This document shows, piece by piece, positions 56,901-64,000 of a DNA stretch of 64,000 nucleotides. The stretch is taken from contig NZ_JBLKNZ010000001.1 of the NCBI RefSeq assembly GCF_051414115.1, positions 1,364,001-1,428,000 of the forward strand, given 5' to 3'. Position 1 is the stretch's first letter; every line of letters begins with the position of its first letter. A program made the position numbers and the translations under genes. Below the pieces are notes generated by a model that was given only the letters and a program-made list of their open reading frames with translations, made no database searches and had not been told where the DNA came from. Source of the stretch: Halovenus marina. Its GTDB lineage: Archaea; Halobacteriota; Halobacteria; Halobacteriales; Haloarculaceae.

Positions 56901-58523
56901 CCCGGCGTCGGACTCATCTCCCCGCCGCCGCTGCACGACATCTACTCCATCGAGGACCTGAAACAGTTGATCTACGACCTGAAAGCGGCCAACCCAGAAG
57001 CGGACGTCAACGTCAAACTGGTCGCGGAGGCAGGAGTCGGAATCATCGCCGCTGGCGTCGCGAAGGCGAACGCCGACGTGGTTCACATCTCCGGCGACAA
57101 CGGCGGAACAGGAGCGTCCCCGAAGACGAGCATCAAAAACGCGGGCGTCCCGTGGGAACTCGGTGTCGCAGAAGCCAATCAGATGCTCCGGTCGACTGGA
57201 CTGCGCGACCGGATTCGCGTCACGACCGACGGTGGACTCAAGACCGGGCGAGACGTCGCAGTCGCCGCGCTGCTCGGTGCCGAGGGATACACCTTCGGGA
57301 CGGCGTCGATGGTCACCTCCGGGTGTGTGATGGCCCGGCAGTGCCACGAGAACACCTGTCCGGTCGGCGTCGCGACCCAAAACGAGAAGCTCCGCGAGCG
57401 CTTCCCCGGCCAACCCCAGCACGTCATCAACTACATGACATTCATCGCACAGGAACTGCGGGAGATCATGGCCGAACTCGGCTTCCGCACCGTCGACGAG
57501 ATGGTCGGCCGCGTCGGCGTGCTCAGACAGCGCACGGACGTCACACAGGAGAAAGCGAAGAAAATCGACCTCTCCTCGATACTCGCAGACCCCGACGCTC
57601 CGGAGGGCGTCGACCGGTACAAGACCCAAGACCAGACCCACGAAATCGACGAGCAACTCGACTGGGAACTGCTCGAATCGATCGGGTCGGCAATCGAAAC
57701 CGGCGAACCGGTGACGATCGACAGCGAGATATCGAACAGCCACCGAACGGTCGGTGCGACGCTGTCGAATCGCATCTCGCAGGAATACGGCGTCGCAGGA
57801 CTACCGGAGGACACCGTCACGATCCGCTTCGACGGGACGGCAGGACAGAGCTTCGGTGCCTTCCTGCAGGACGGTGTCACGATGGATCTGGTTGGGAGCG
57901 CGAACGACTACGTCGGCAAGGGGCTCTCTGGCGGGAAACTCGTCGTCCGAACGCCAGAGTCCGCGAGCTACGAGGCCGAGGAGAACATCATCGCCGGGAA
58001 CGTCGCACTCTACGGCGCGACGCAGGGCGAGTGTTACGTCAACGGCGCGGCTGGCGAGCGCTTTGCAGTTCGCAACTCCGGGGTCAAGGGTGTCGTCGAG
58101 TCGCTCGGGGACCACGGCTGTGAGTACATGACCGGCGGCGCAATCGCCGTCCTCGGTGAGACCGGAAAGAACTTCGCCGCAGGGATGAGCGGCGGCGTCG
58201 CGTACGTCTACGACCCGGACGGCGAGTTCGAGGAGTACGCGAACACGGGGATGGTCACGCTCTCTGGTGACCTCGAAGAGAGCGACCGCGAGATGCTTAC
58301 CCGACTCGTCGAGAACCACGCCGCCTACACCGACTCAGAGCGTGCGATGGAACTGCTCGACGAGTGGGACGCGGAGATCGAGAACTTCACGCGCGTGATG
58401 CCGGACGCCTACGCCGAGGTCATCGAGAAACGGCCGGAAGACGACGTTCGCGCGAATCTGCCAAACAGCGCGACGCTCGAAGCCGGAGAGGTCGGCACGA
58501 GAGCGCAGACCGGCGCGGACTGA
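53979..58523 (+). CDS. gltB: Glutamate synthase, large subunit (single-chain, ferredoxin type)
   Basis: A 1514-residue enzyme making two glutamates from glutamine and 2-oxoglutarate. The N-terminal class II glutamine amidotransferase has the nucleophile Cys23 (RSNCGVGAIMD), preceded by 22 residues that must be cleaved. The central domain, FMN synthase domain (GVISPPPLHDIYSIEDLKQL region, KLVAEAGVGIIAAGVAKANAD, GDNGGTGASPKTS) and [3Fe-4S] cysteines C1116, C1122 and C1127 (CVMARQCHENTCPVGVA) follow. The C-terminal beta-helix (GGVAYVYDPDGEFEEYAN) is intact. No small GltD subunit is adjacent, so the electron donor is probably ferredoxin. An AT-rich repeat-bearing region precedes it. Confidence 0.96.
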   Translation: MRDTHTSDGEAMLADPADVRSNCGVGAIMDLDGGSSREIVTDGIDLLECLEHRGTTGAEKETGDGAGILLQIPHEFFDETLSADLPAPGEYAVGSIFFPQDETARVELKDTVEQTFASEGLDVITWREVPTDNSSLGQTALDSEPHIEQVFVEPTGDASEEGFERNLYVGRRVVENTVEEMDSQGAERFYIVSLDRKTVVYKGLLKADQLAAYFPDIADERMRSTFVLVHARFSTNTLGAWHLAHPYRNIIHNGEFNTIQGNINWMRARETDIEHQDFGDDIEKITPIIDDPDQSDTASVDNALELLMQGGRSLPHALRTLIPEAWRGDANHVEGDRRDFYDYHASLVEPWDGPALVAATDGERIGAVLDRNGLRPCRYDVLEDNTLVMSSEVGALGYDEAEIETRGRLQPGQCFLADPEEGRVIPDEEVFEGLVDDKYGEWVDQEQVGMDDIRTSSDNTPTDEVETLRAHQAMYGYTYDEVDHLLEPMAEKGKDPIGSMGDDTPLSVLSQYNRPLFTYFKQLFAQVSNPPLDYIREELVTSLETRLGFQRNLLDETPEHARQLVVDSPILTDQELADIKEVENGLSTAVVDITYDPETTDLESAVEDVRAEAAELATEHDIIVLSDRSAGPNAVPIPSLLAVGGVHHHLVRNGLRNHIGLVLESGDPRAVHHFATLIGYGAGAVNPYLAYQTITDLVAGPDGADPSKAIDAYINAVEDGLLKTMAKMGISTVESYQGAQIFEAVGLSSDFVAEYFEGTENRTEGIGIEEIESDLDTRHDVAWGDDPQMERVGEYENRTGGIHHQWNPDTVGTVQQAVRMGDYEKYLEFAEMINDQNENLQTLRGLLEFDGESRESVPIEEVEPVADIVTRFETAAMSLGSLSPEMHENNAIAMNRIGATANTGEGGEPPERFDTEKECKTKQVASGRFGVTSTYLSSAEELQIKMAQGSKPGEGGHLPGKKVNEMIAHVRYAVPGVGLISPPPLHDIYSIEDLKQLIYDLKAANPEADVNVKLVAEAGVGIIAAGVAKANADVVHISGDNGGTGASPKTSIKNAGVPWELGVAEANQMLRSTGLRDRIRVTTDGGLKTGRDVAVAALLGAEGYTFGTASMVTSGCVMARQCHENTCPVGVATQNEKLRERFPGQPQHVINYMTFIAQELREIMAELGFRTVDEMVGRVGVLRQRTDVTQEKAKKIDLSSILADPDAPEGVDRYKTQDQTHEIDEQLDWELLESIGSAIETGEPVTIDSEISNSHRTVGATLSNRISQEYGVAGLPEDTVTIRFDGTAGQSFGAFLQDGVTMDLVGSANDYVGKGLSGGKLVVRTPESASYEAEENIIAGNVALYGATQGECYVNGAAGERFAVRNSGVKGVVESLGDHGCEYMTGGAIAVLGETGKNFAAGMSGGVAYVYDPDGEFEEYANTGMVTLSGDLEESDREMLTRLVENHAAYTDSERAMELLDEWDAEIENFTRVMPDAYAEVIEKRPEDDVRANLPNSATLEAGEVGTRAQTGAD

Positions 58524-58571
58524 ACACAGACCGGCGCGGACTGGAGTCGCCTTCCCCTACTGACTGGACTG

Positions 58572-58997
58572 CTATCGAGCGCGAATCAGATACCCAATCG
58601 AGACGGTCAGTCGCCACAGGAGCAAGAAGAGCGCGCCAAAGCCCATCGCGGCCATGACGAAATTCTGTGGCGCGTAGCCGGGAAAGTGCGATGTCGACCG
58701 GAGCGCAGAGCCGATGAGCGCGGCGGGGACCCAGGCAGGCACGATAAAGAGCGGCACGCGAATCGGTGCGGGGACGGCGCTTCGGCCGTACAGCCCTGCG
58801 GGGATGGCGACGACCAGCCAACCGAAGACGAAGGGTGCCGCCGACCGGAGGATCCGGTCGACGTTCGTGGGGTCGAAGCCGTGTTCGATGTTTCCGATGA
58901 CGAAGAACACGAGGATGGCGAGCACGTCACCAACAACGAGCAGAGCGGTTCGTCCCGGTGAACCGAATCGCGTTCGCGCAAACGTTGCAACGTCCAT
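58572..58997 (-). CDS. DUF3054 family membrane protein
   Basis: A 141-residue protein with four predicted helices (about 18-36, 53-72, 78-96 and 112-133). The block LLVVGDVLAILVFFVIGNIEHGFDP at the first helix and PFVFGWLVVAIPAGLYG at the second match DUF3054. It occurs in many actinobacteria and haloarchaea with no known function. It is convergent with gltB. Confidence 0.85.
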   Translation of the reverse strand: MDVATFARTRFGSPGRTALLVVGDVLAILVFFVIGNIEHGFDPTNVDRILRSAAPFVFGWLVVAIPAGLYGRSAVPAPIRVPLFIVPAWVPAALIGSALRSTSHFPGYAPQNFVMAAMGFGALFLLLWRLTVSIGYLIRAR

Positions 58998-59105
58998 GCC
59001 CCAGTCTTTGGCTCCGCCGTCTTGGGTCTCTCGGTCGTTCCCACGAGAGCGTAATCTGCACGTCTAGCGGTGTTCTGATCGAGGTCGATCGCACGGGGAC
59101 AGCCT

Positions 59106-59507
59106 TTAGTTCCAGGAAACGACATCCAGTCCTTCGACACTACCAAAATCGTCCGTATCATCGGTCACGACTGGCTCGTTATAGACAAGCGCGGTCGCAG
59201 CGATTGTCGCGTCAGCAAGACCGAGATCTGGCTTGGTCTCGCTGGCAAGATAGTCTCCCTGGATAGCTCCTGCACGTCTGGCGATGTTCGCATCGATATC
59301 GATGATAGGTAAATTCCCGACGAGTTCCTCGTAGGCTCGCACATTCTCGTGGGCGAGTTGTCCCGCGCCAGCTGAGACGTAGAGTTCGGAGAGGACGGTT
59401 GCTGGCAGTCGCTGGGGAAGATTCGCTGCATCATGCTCCCGAGAGAGTTCGATCGCGTTCGAGTCTTGCTGGTTGAGAGCGATGACGTAACTCGTATCCA
59501 GAATCAT
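59106..59507 (-). CDS. vapC: VapC-type PIN-domain toxin
   Basis: A 133-residue PIN-domain ribonuclease. Acidic active-site residues are seen in MILDTSYVIALN (Asp4), SREHDAAN/SELYVSAGAG (Glu), GLADATIAATALVY (Asp) and VTDDTDDFGSV near the C-terminus. In archaeal VapBC systems it cleaves tRNA or rRNA unless bound by VapB. Its start overlaps the stop of the antitoxin gene by 4 bases. The gene pair has lower GC than its neighbours, suggesting acquisition. Confidence 0.9.
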   Translation of the reverse strand: MILDTSYVIALNQQDSNAIELSREHDAANLPQRLPATVLSELYVSAGAGQLAHENVRAYEELVGNLPIIDIDANIARRAGAIQGDYLASETKPDLGLADATIAATALVYNEPVVTDDTDDFGSVEGLDVVSWN

Positions 59508-59743
59508 TCGACCTGTTCGACGATCTCGTTTGCCGCCTCTTTGTCGATCTCGTCAAGCTCATCCAACAGTTTTCGGTGCGAGGCACTTTGTTCGGGGTCT
59601 GTCTCGTATTTCTGTGCCCACTGAGCGAGACTCCAGTCGGAGGTGAGTCGGTCAATTGCATCGCTGAAGGACTCCTCGTCACGCTTTTCGTCCTTAATAC
59701 GGGCGTAGACATCCTCTTCGAGCCGAACCTGTTTCGTTCCCAT
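59504..59743 (-). CDS. vapB: VapB-type antitoxin
   Basis: A 79-residue antitoxin of the archaeal VapB (UPF0330-like) group. The DNA-binding ribbon-helix-helix start is MGTKQVRLEEDVYARIKDEK, followed by ESFSDAIDRLTSDWSL and a long acidic tail (EIDKEAANEIVEQVE) that would wrap the toxin. It likely represses the operon. It lies upstream of and overlaps vapC. Confidence 0.88.
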   Translation of the reverse strand: MGTKQVRLEEDVYARIKDEKRDEESFSDAIDRLTSDWSLAQWAQKYETDPEQSASHRKLLDELDEIDKEAANEIVEQVE

Positions 59744-59810
59744 ATGTAAACGTTGTTGACAGCGCGGGAAGTAAGTGACGGCAATTCAGCACAGACGGAT
59801 GCCGTTCGTC

Positions 59811-60383
59811 TCACGCCGGAACGCGCCCGACGACAGTGTATCCGAACCCGCGCTCGACGACGCCAGCCTCGAAGCCGACGCTGGCGAACGTCTCCCTGAG
59901 TCGGTCAGGTTGGTGAAACGTCGACTCGAAGCCGACCAGATGCTCGCTCCGGACGAGCAGGCGACCGAGGAGAGTCGTCGGGTCGAAGTCCGAGACGACG
60001 AGGACGCCACCGGGCATAATCGCTCGTTTGGCCTCCTCGATGACGCCGCGCTGGTCGGCGATGTGGTGGAGCGCGTCGACGACGAGGACGGCGTCGACCG
60101 AATCAGTCCTGACCGGAAGCCTCGACCCGTCCCCCTGAACCGTCTCGATTCCGTGGCTCCGTGCCTCGCTGAGCATCCCCCGTGCCGGGTCGACGACGAC
60201 CCGCTGTGGTGTCGATAGCGCCCGGACGCCCCGCCCCGTTCCGCCGCCGACATCGAGTACTCGCTCGACAGGACGGGTCGCCCTGTCGAGGGCGCGTTGC
60301 AGAGTGGCACCGTCGGCCGCCGGGAGCAGATAGTCGTAGGCGGGCGCGAACCGTTCGAACAGCGCGATGTCCCGATTTCCCAT
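59811..60383 (-). CDS. Class I SAM-dependent methyltransferase
   Basis: A 190-residue methyltransferase of the UbiE/Methyltransf_11 group. Motif I is VLDVGGGTGRGVRAL, motif II DPARGMLSEARS, motif post-I VQGDGSRLPVRTDSVDAVLV, and VDALHHIADQRGVIEEAKRA with GGVLVVSDFDP. The last part (HQPDRLRETFASVGFEAGVV) is usual. The substrate is unknown; quinone or small-molecule methylation fits the group. An upstream in-frame Met at 60443 adds 20 hydrophobic, non-conserved residues, so I start at 60383. Confidence 0.88.
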   Translation of the reverse strand: MGNRDIALFERFAPAYDYLLPAADGATLQRALDRATRPVERVLDVGGGTGRGVRALSTPQRVVVDPARGMLSEARSHGIETVQGDGSRLPVRTDSVDAVLVVDALHHIADQRGVIEEAKRAIMPGGVLVVSDFDPTTLLGRLLVRSEHLVGFESTFHQPDRLRETFASVGFEAGVVERGFGYTVVGRVPA

Positions 60384-60516
60384 CGGGATCAGACACGTCA
60401 CCCAATCACATATGTGTGCGGGTGCAGTAGTGAGCAATAGCACAGTATTCCCGTACGGCTAGTCGTCTCGACGTGATGCGACTCGGGAGCAAGCACCCAC
60501 CGATCACCAGTCACCG

Positions 60517-63138
60517 ATGAAAGGTTCACTCACTGACCGATACGCAGAGATTGTCACGTCCCGCTCGAAGAGCGTCATCGCCCTCATGCTGGTGGTGACC
60601 GTGCTGGTCGGAGCTGGCATCGCCGTCGGCGAGACGGGAGAGACCGACCTCGGGGAGTTCGACGTCGACACCGAGCAGACCCGAGCAGGCGATTACGTCG
60701 AGGCGAACTACCCAAGTGAGGAGCGGATCGTCTCACAGGTCGTCGTCCGATCGGAGGGCGGGAACGTCCTCACGCGCGAGTCGATACGTGCGGGGCTCGA
60801 ACTACAGCAGGCGGCGCGGTCAGACGGTGCGATCGGGTCGACGCTCGCACCGCCGGGATTCGCTGGCATCGAGAACATCATCGGGACGGTCGCCTACTAC
60901 GAGGTCAGCGCCGCCGCGGGGGAACCGACTGACGAACGGCCGACGCTCACAGAACAGATCGAGGCGCTCGACGCGCTCGACGAGTACGAGAGTCTCACCT
61001 ACGAGGGGGTACTCGAACGGGCGCTCGACCCTGACTCGAACGTGGTGGCGAACGCCGACCCATACGACTTCCTGCCAGCAGGATACGAACCCGGATCAAC
61101 GACGGCCGAGGCGCGCCTGGCGCTTCTGTTCCAGGTCGACGACGGCGGTGAAGATGCGGTTCCTGAACGCGCCTACGCCGCGCAGGTCGCGCTCGACGAC
61201 ATGGTTGACGAGCGGTTCGCAGACGCCTTCGTGTTCGGACAGGGAGTCAACGAGGATGCCTCCAGCCGAGCGACTGGCGATAGCTTCGCCATCATCACCC
61301 CGGTTGCGCTCGCGTTCGTGCTGTTCGTCCTCGGCGTCGCCTATCGGGACGTCCTCGACATTCTGCTCGCCTTCGTCGGCATCGCCGTCGTGCTGGTGTG
61401 GCTCGGCGGGATCATGGGCTGGCTCTCGATCCCGATGAACGTCATCCTCATCGCCGTCCCGTTCCTGCTCATCGGGCTGAGCATCGACTACGCACTCCAC
61501 GTCGTGATGCGCTACCGGGAAGCGCGAGCGGGTCGTCTCGACGTCGCCCCCGACAAGGGGGACGATCCGGAGGGAGGTGACGGGGCGAGCGCTGCGACGT
61601 CGGACCGACCACCAGATCCGGACCGCGCGATCAGGCGGGCGATGGCACTCGGACTCGGCAGCGTCGTGCTCGCGCTCGGCGCGGCAACGTTCTCGACGGG
61701 CGTGGGCTTTTTCTCGAACACCGTGAGTCCGCTCCCGGCGATTCGCGATTTCGCTCTGCTCAGTTCGGGCGGCATCCTCGCGACCTTTCTGGTCTTTGCC
61801 GTACTGCTTCCCGCGCTCAAGGTCGAACTCGACAGCGTCATCGAACGTCGTCTCGGGCGGAGTCGGGCGAAGCCAGCCTTCGGTGTGGGTCGTGGGGTCG
61901 TGAACAGTCTGCTCTCGGGTGTCGCTCGCCTCGCCTCACGGTCGCCGCTTGCCGTCATTGTGGTCGCGCTCCTGCTGACCGCCGGTGGCGCATACGGGGC
62001 GACGACCATCGACACCGAGTTCAATCAGGCCGATTTCCTCCCGCAGGACGCACCCGAGTGGACGGAATATCTGCCGGGGCCGCTCGAACCCGGAACGTAC
62101 ACCATCGCCGATGATTTTGCATATCTGAGCGACAACTTCGGCACGCAGGGGCCGGACAGGCGAGCGCAGATACTGATACGAGAGTCCGTCACTGACGGGC
62201 AGGTGCTCGCAGCCATCGACAGCGTGAGTCAGAGTCCGGCGGGCCGTTCGGTCGTCGTCCGGGCGGACGGGAGAGCGGCCATCGAGGGACCACACACGGT
62301 GCTTCGGTCGGTCGCTGCTGACAACGAGACACTCGCGGCAGCGATCGACGAGCGTGACACGTCCGGGAATGGACTGCCAGACGAGAACGTGACGGCGGTC
62401 TACGACCTCCTGTTCGAGGTCGACGAATCGGCCGCTGAGAACGTTCTGAGCCGCGAGGACGGACGGATCACGTCAGCCCGACTGCTCGTGAGCGTGCGGG
62501 GCGGCGAGTCGGCCCAGCAGATCGCAGCAGACACTGAAGCGCTCGCAGACGCTATTGAGTCCGATGCGCCGATGGTCTCTGCCGTCGCGACTGGCGGGCC
62601 AGTCACCGAGGCCGTGTTCCAGGACGCCCTGCTGGAAAATCTAGTGCAGGCGTTCACCATCACCCTCGTCGTCATCCTCGTCTTTTTAGTGCTGCTGTTC
62701 TGGCGACAATACGGGTCGCCGTCGCTGGGGCCGGTCGTACTCGCCCCAGTGGTGGCCGCACTGGCGTGGTTGCTCGGGGCGATGGCGCTGTTGGGAATCT
62801 CGTTCAACAGCGAAACAGCAGTGATCACGAGTCTGGCGATCGGACTCGGGGTGGACTACAGCATCCACGCTGGCGAGCGCTTCATGGTCGAGCGCGAGCG
62901 GACGGATTCGCTCGACGACGCGCTTGAGGCGTCGATCACTGGCACCGGCGGCGCGCTGCTCGCGAGCGCGGGGACGACCGCCGCTGGCTTTGGCGTACTC
63001 GCACTCTCGCTGTCGCCACCGCTCCAGCGGTTCGGTCTCGTAACCGGGTCGGCAATCGTACTCGCGCTGATTGCCTCGGTCACGGTGCTACCCTGTCTGC
63101 TCGTCGTGCGCGAGCGGATCGGGCAGCGATACGAGTAA
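60517..63138 (+). CDS. MMPL/RND-family transporter (HAE3 type)
   Basis: An 873-residue membrane protein with about 12 helices in two repeats, each of one helix, an outer loop and a five-helix bundle. Loops about 35-250 and 500-705 form porter-like domains. Signature blocks are LIAVPFLLIGLSIDYALHVV and VITSLAIGLGVDYSIHAGER (the GxxxDY-type Asp that carries protons). A disordered polar loop (DKGDDPEGGDGASAATSD) follows the first bundle. Cargo is unknown; related proteins export lipids or carotenoid-like hydrophobics. It stands alone. Confidence 0.9.
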   Translation: MKGSLTDRYAEIVTSRSKSVIALMLVVTVLVGAGIAVGETGETDLGEFDVDTEQTRAGDYVEANYPSEERIVSQVVVRSEGGNVLTRESIRAGLELQQAARSDGAIGSTLAPPGFAGIENIIGTVAYYEVSAAAGEPTDERPTLTEQIEALDALDEYESLTYEGVLERALDPDSNVVANADPYDFLPAGYEPGSTTAEARLALLFQVDDGGEDAVPERAYAAQVALDDMVDERFADAFVFGQGVNEDASSRATGDSFAIITPVALAFVLFVLGVAYRDVLDILLAFVGIAVVLVWLGGIMGWLSIPMNVILIAVPFLLIGLSIDYALHVVMRYREARAGRLDVAPDKGDDPEGGDGASAATSDRPPDPDRAIRRAMALGLGSVVLALGAATFSTGVGFFSNTVSPLPAIRDFALLSSGGILATFLVFAVLLPALKVELDSVIERRLGRSRAKPAFGVGRGVVNSLLSGVARLASRSPLAVIVVALLLTAGGAYGATTIDTEFNQADFLPQDAPEWTEYLPGPLEPGTYTIADDFAYLSDNFGTQGPDRRAQILIRESVTDGQVLAAIDSVSQSPAGRSVVVRADGRAAIEGPHTVLRSVAADNETLAAAIDERDTSGNGLPDENVTAVYDLLFEVDESAAENVLSREDGRITSARLLVSVRGGESAQQIAADTEALADAIESDAPMVSAVATGGPVTEAVFQDALLENLVQAFTITLVVILVFLVLLFWRQYGSPSLGPVVLAPVVAALAWLLGAMALLGISFNSETAVITSLAIGLGVDYSIHAGERFMVERERTDSLDDALEASITGTGGALLASAGTTAAGFGVLALSLSPPLQRFGLVTGSAIVLALIASVTVLPCLLVVRERIGQRYE

Positions 63139-63162
63139 GGGCGCGGCAGCCAAAGGTCGGGT

Positions 63163-63753
63163 ATGGTCGCGAAAGAATCGCAGGACGTACTGGTACGTGG
63201 TGACAGCGCCCCGGGATTCGAGTTGCCCGGAACAGACGGCGAGACGTACACGCTCGCAGATTTCGAGGGCTACGAGGGGTTGCTCGTCGTCTTCACCTGC
63301 AACCACTGCCCGTACGCGAAGGCGAAGTTCGCAGAGATGAACCGTCTCGCCACGGAGTACGACGAGGTCGCAGTCGTCGGGATCAACCCGAACGACGCTG
63401 AGGAGTACCCCGAGGACGACTTCGAGACGATGGTCGAACGCGTCCAGGACGGGACCATCCAGTGGGACGCCTACCTGCGCGACGAGTCACAGCAGGTCGC
63501 GGCCGCCTACGGCGCGATGTGCACACCGGACCCCTTGCTGTTCGAGCGGGTCGACGGCGACTTCGAACTCGCCTATCACGGCCGTCTCGACGACGCCCCG
63601 AACCCCGACGACGAGGCCGAGGTGCGAGAGATGAAAGCCCACATCGAAACGATGCTTGCCGGGGAATCGATCGACCAGGAGGAGAACCCCTCCCGAGGCT
63701 GTTCGATCAAGTGGACGGCCGGAAACGAACCCGACTACTGGAACGATGACTGA
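63163..63753 (+). CDS. Thioredoxin-like redoxin (AhpC/TSA/Redoxin family)
   Basis: A 196-residue cytosolic protein with a peroxiredoxin-like fold. Blocks are SAPGFELPGTDGETYTLADF, LLVVFTCNHCPYAKAKF with the CNHC redox pair, VAVVGINPNDAEEYPEDDF and the C-terminal RGCSIKWTAGNEPDYW. The CNHCPYAK motif with the tail is characteristic of a thioredoxin-family group found in many bacteria and archaea. Reduction of peroxides or of protein disulfides is likely but unproven. The O-methyltransferase gene follows at once, with a small tandem duplication at the junction. Confidence 0.9.
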   Translation: MVAKESQDVLVRGDSAPGFELPGTDGETYTLADFEGYEGLLVVFTCNHCPYAKAKFAEMNRLATEYDEVAVVGINPNDAEEYPEDDFETMVERVQDGTIQWDAYLRDESQQVAAAYGAMCTPDPLLFERVDGDFELAYHGRLDDAPNPDDEAEVREMKAHIETMLAGESIDQEENPSRGCSIKWTAGNEPDYWNDD

Positions 63754-63775
63754 ACAGGGAAACGATGACTGAGCA
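63742..63775. repeat. 19-base-period tandem duplication at the redoxin / methyltransferase junction
   Basis: AACGATGACTGAACA (63742-63756) recurs as AACGATGACTGAGCA (63761-63775). Each holds an ATG. The first ATG (63746) overlaps the redoxin stop and encodes MTEQ before a stop; the second (63765) is the start used by the methyltransferase, also MTEQ. Confidence 0.6.
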
Positions 63776-64000
63776 AACCTGTCCCGCGGAAGTGACGCAA
63801 CTGGCAGAGCTGATCGGGCCAGAACCCGACGAGGTCATCCAGGCGATGGACGAGCGCGCCAGCGCGGAGGGGTTCCCGATTGTGGGGCAGACGGTGGGAG
63901 TATGGCTCTCGACGCTCGCTCGACTGACCGACGCGCGGCGCGTGTTTGAGTTCGGGTCGGGCTTTGGCTACTCCGCGTACTGGTTCGCGCGGGCGCTCGG
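63765..64000 (+). CDS. O-methyltransferase, N-terminal part (cut by window edge)
   Basis: The frame is open to the right edge: about 78 residues seen. It begins MTEQTCPAEVTQLAELIGPE, continues with FPIVGQTVGVWLSTLARLTD and the SAM motif I RVFEFGSGFGYSAYWFARAL. It is a class I SAM O-methyltransferase of the catechol/caffeoyl-CoA type. The start lies 12 bases after the redoxin stop, so the two are likely co-transcribed. The substrate cannot be told from the part seen. Confidence 0.8.
   Translation, partial: MTEQTCPAEVTQLAELIGPEPDEVIQAMDERASAEGFPIVGQTVGVWLSTLARLTDARRVFEFGSGFGYSAYWFARAL

Overview
The window is high-GC chromosomal DNA of an extremely halophilic archaeon (class Halobacteria). The predicted proteins are strongly acidic (rich in Asp and Glu). 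Many genes have a TATA-like box about 25-30 bases before the start codon and little or no leader. The repertoire is archaeal: the aCPSF1 beta-CASP nuclease, aIF2-beta, archaeal-type ProS, Taw2/Trm5, VapB-family antitoxin, a HalX response regulator and several tiny CxxC zinc proteins. I cannot name the genus.

Layout: 1-7971 holds trpE (cut by the window edge) and trpG, the B12-dependent ribonucleotide reductase nrdJ with a 45-residue zinc protein, a TVP38-type membrane protein and two uncharacterised haloarchaeal proteins. 8058-12552 holds purL, an SLC13-type permease, a palindromic repeat element, a duplicated tRNA end and tRNA-Glu(UUC). 12671-19209 holds small proteins, a winged-helix regulator paired with a membrane protein, a UvrD-type helicase, ribE, pdxT, hisE, a 28-residue membrane peptide and Taw2/Trm5. 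19424-32580 is mostly metabolic: a BioD/DRTGG protein coupled to ADP-forming acyl-CoA synthetase, a HalX response regulator, a thiolase/DUF35 pair, an orphan ABC ATPase with an iron-box-like operator, a divergent GlpA/GlpB pair, pyruvate kinase and a wHTH regulator.

32748-40599 holds metal-type regulators (DtxR, Lrp-TRASH), thioredoxin-fold proteins, purD, a hexapeptide acyltransferase and aIF2-beta. 40641-43399 is a tightly coupled operon of unknown function: a possible 29-codon leader, a beta-domain/coiled-coil protein, a small cytosolic protein and a twin-arginine exported protein. This is my best candidate for an undescribed system. 43582-53600 holds small zinc proteins, thioredoxin reductase, the riboflavin reductase (RibD/ArfC type), a Tat/lipobox HtrA-like protease, a second copy of the palindromic repeat abutting the aCPSF1 stop codon, a CBM9-like protein and proS. 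53979-64000 holds glutamate synthase with an AT-rich, repeat-bearing promoter region, a DUF3054 membrane protein, a VapBC module, a methyltransferase, an MMPL/RND exporter, a redoxin and the start of an O-methyltransferase.

Most genes are core metabolism or information processing. Likely mobile or accessory signals are the palindromic repeats, the tRNA-Glu 3'-end duplication and VapBC. I saw no CRISPR array, rRNA, insertion sequence or replication origin.
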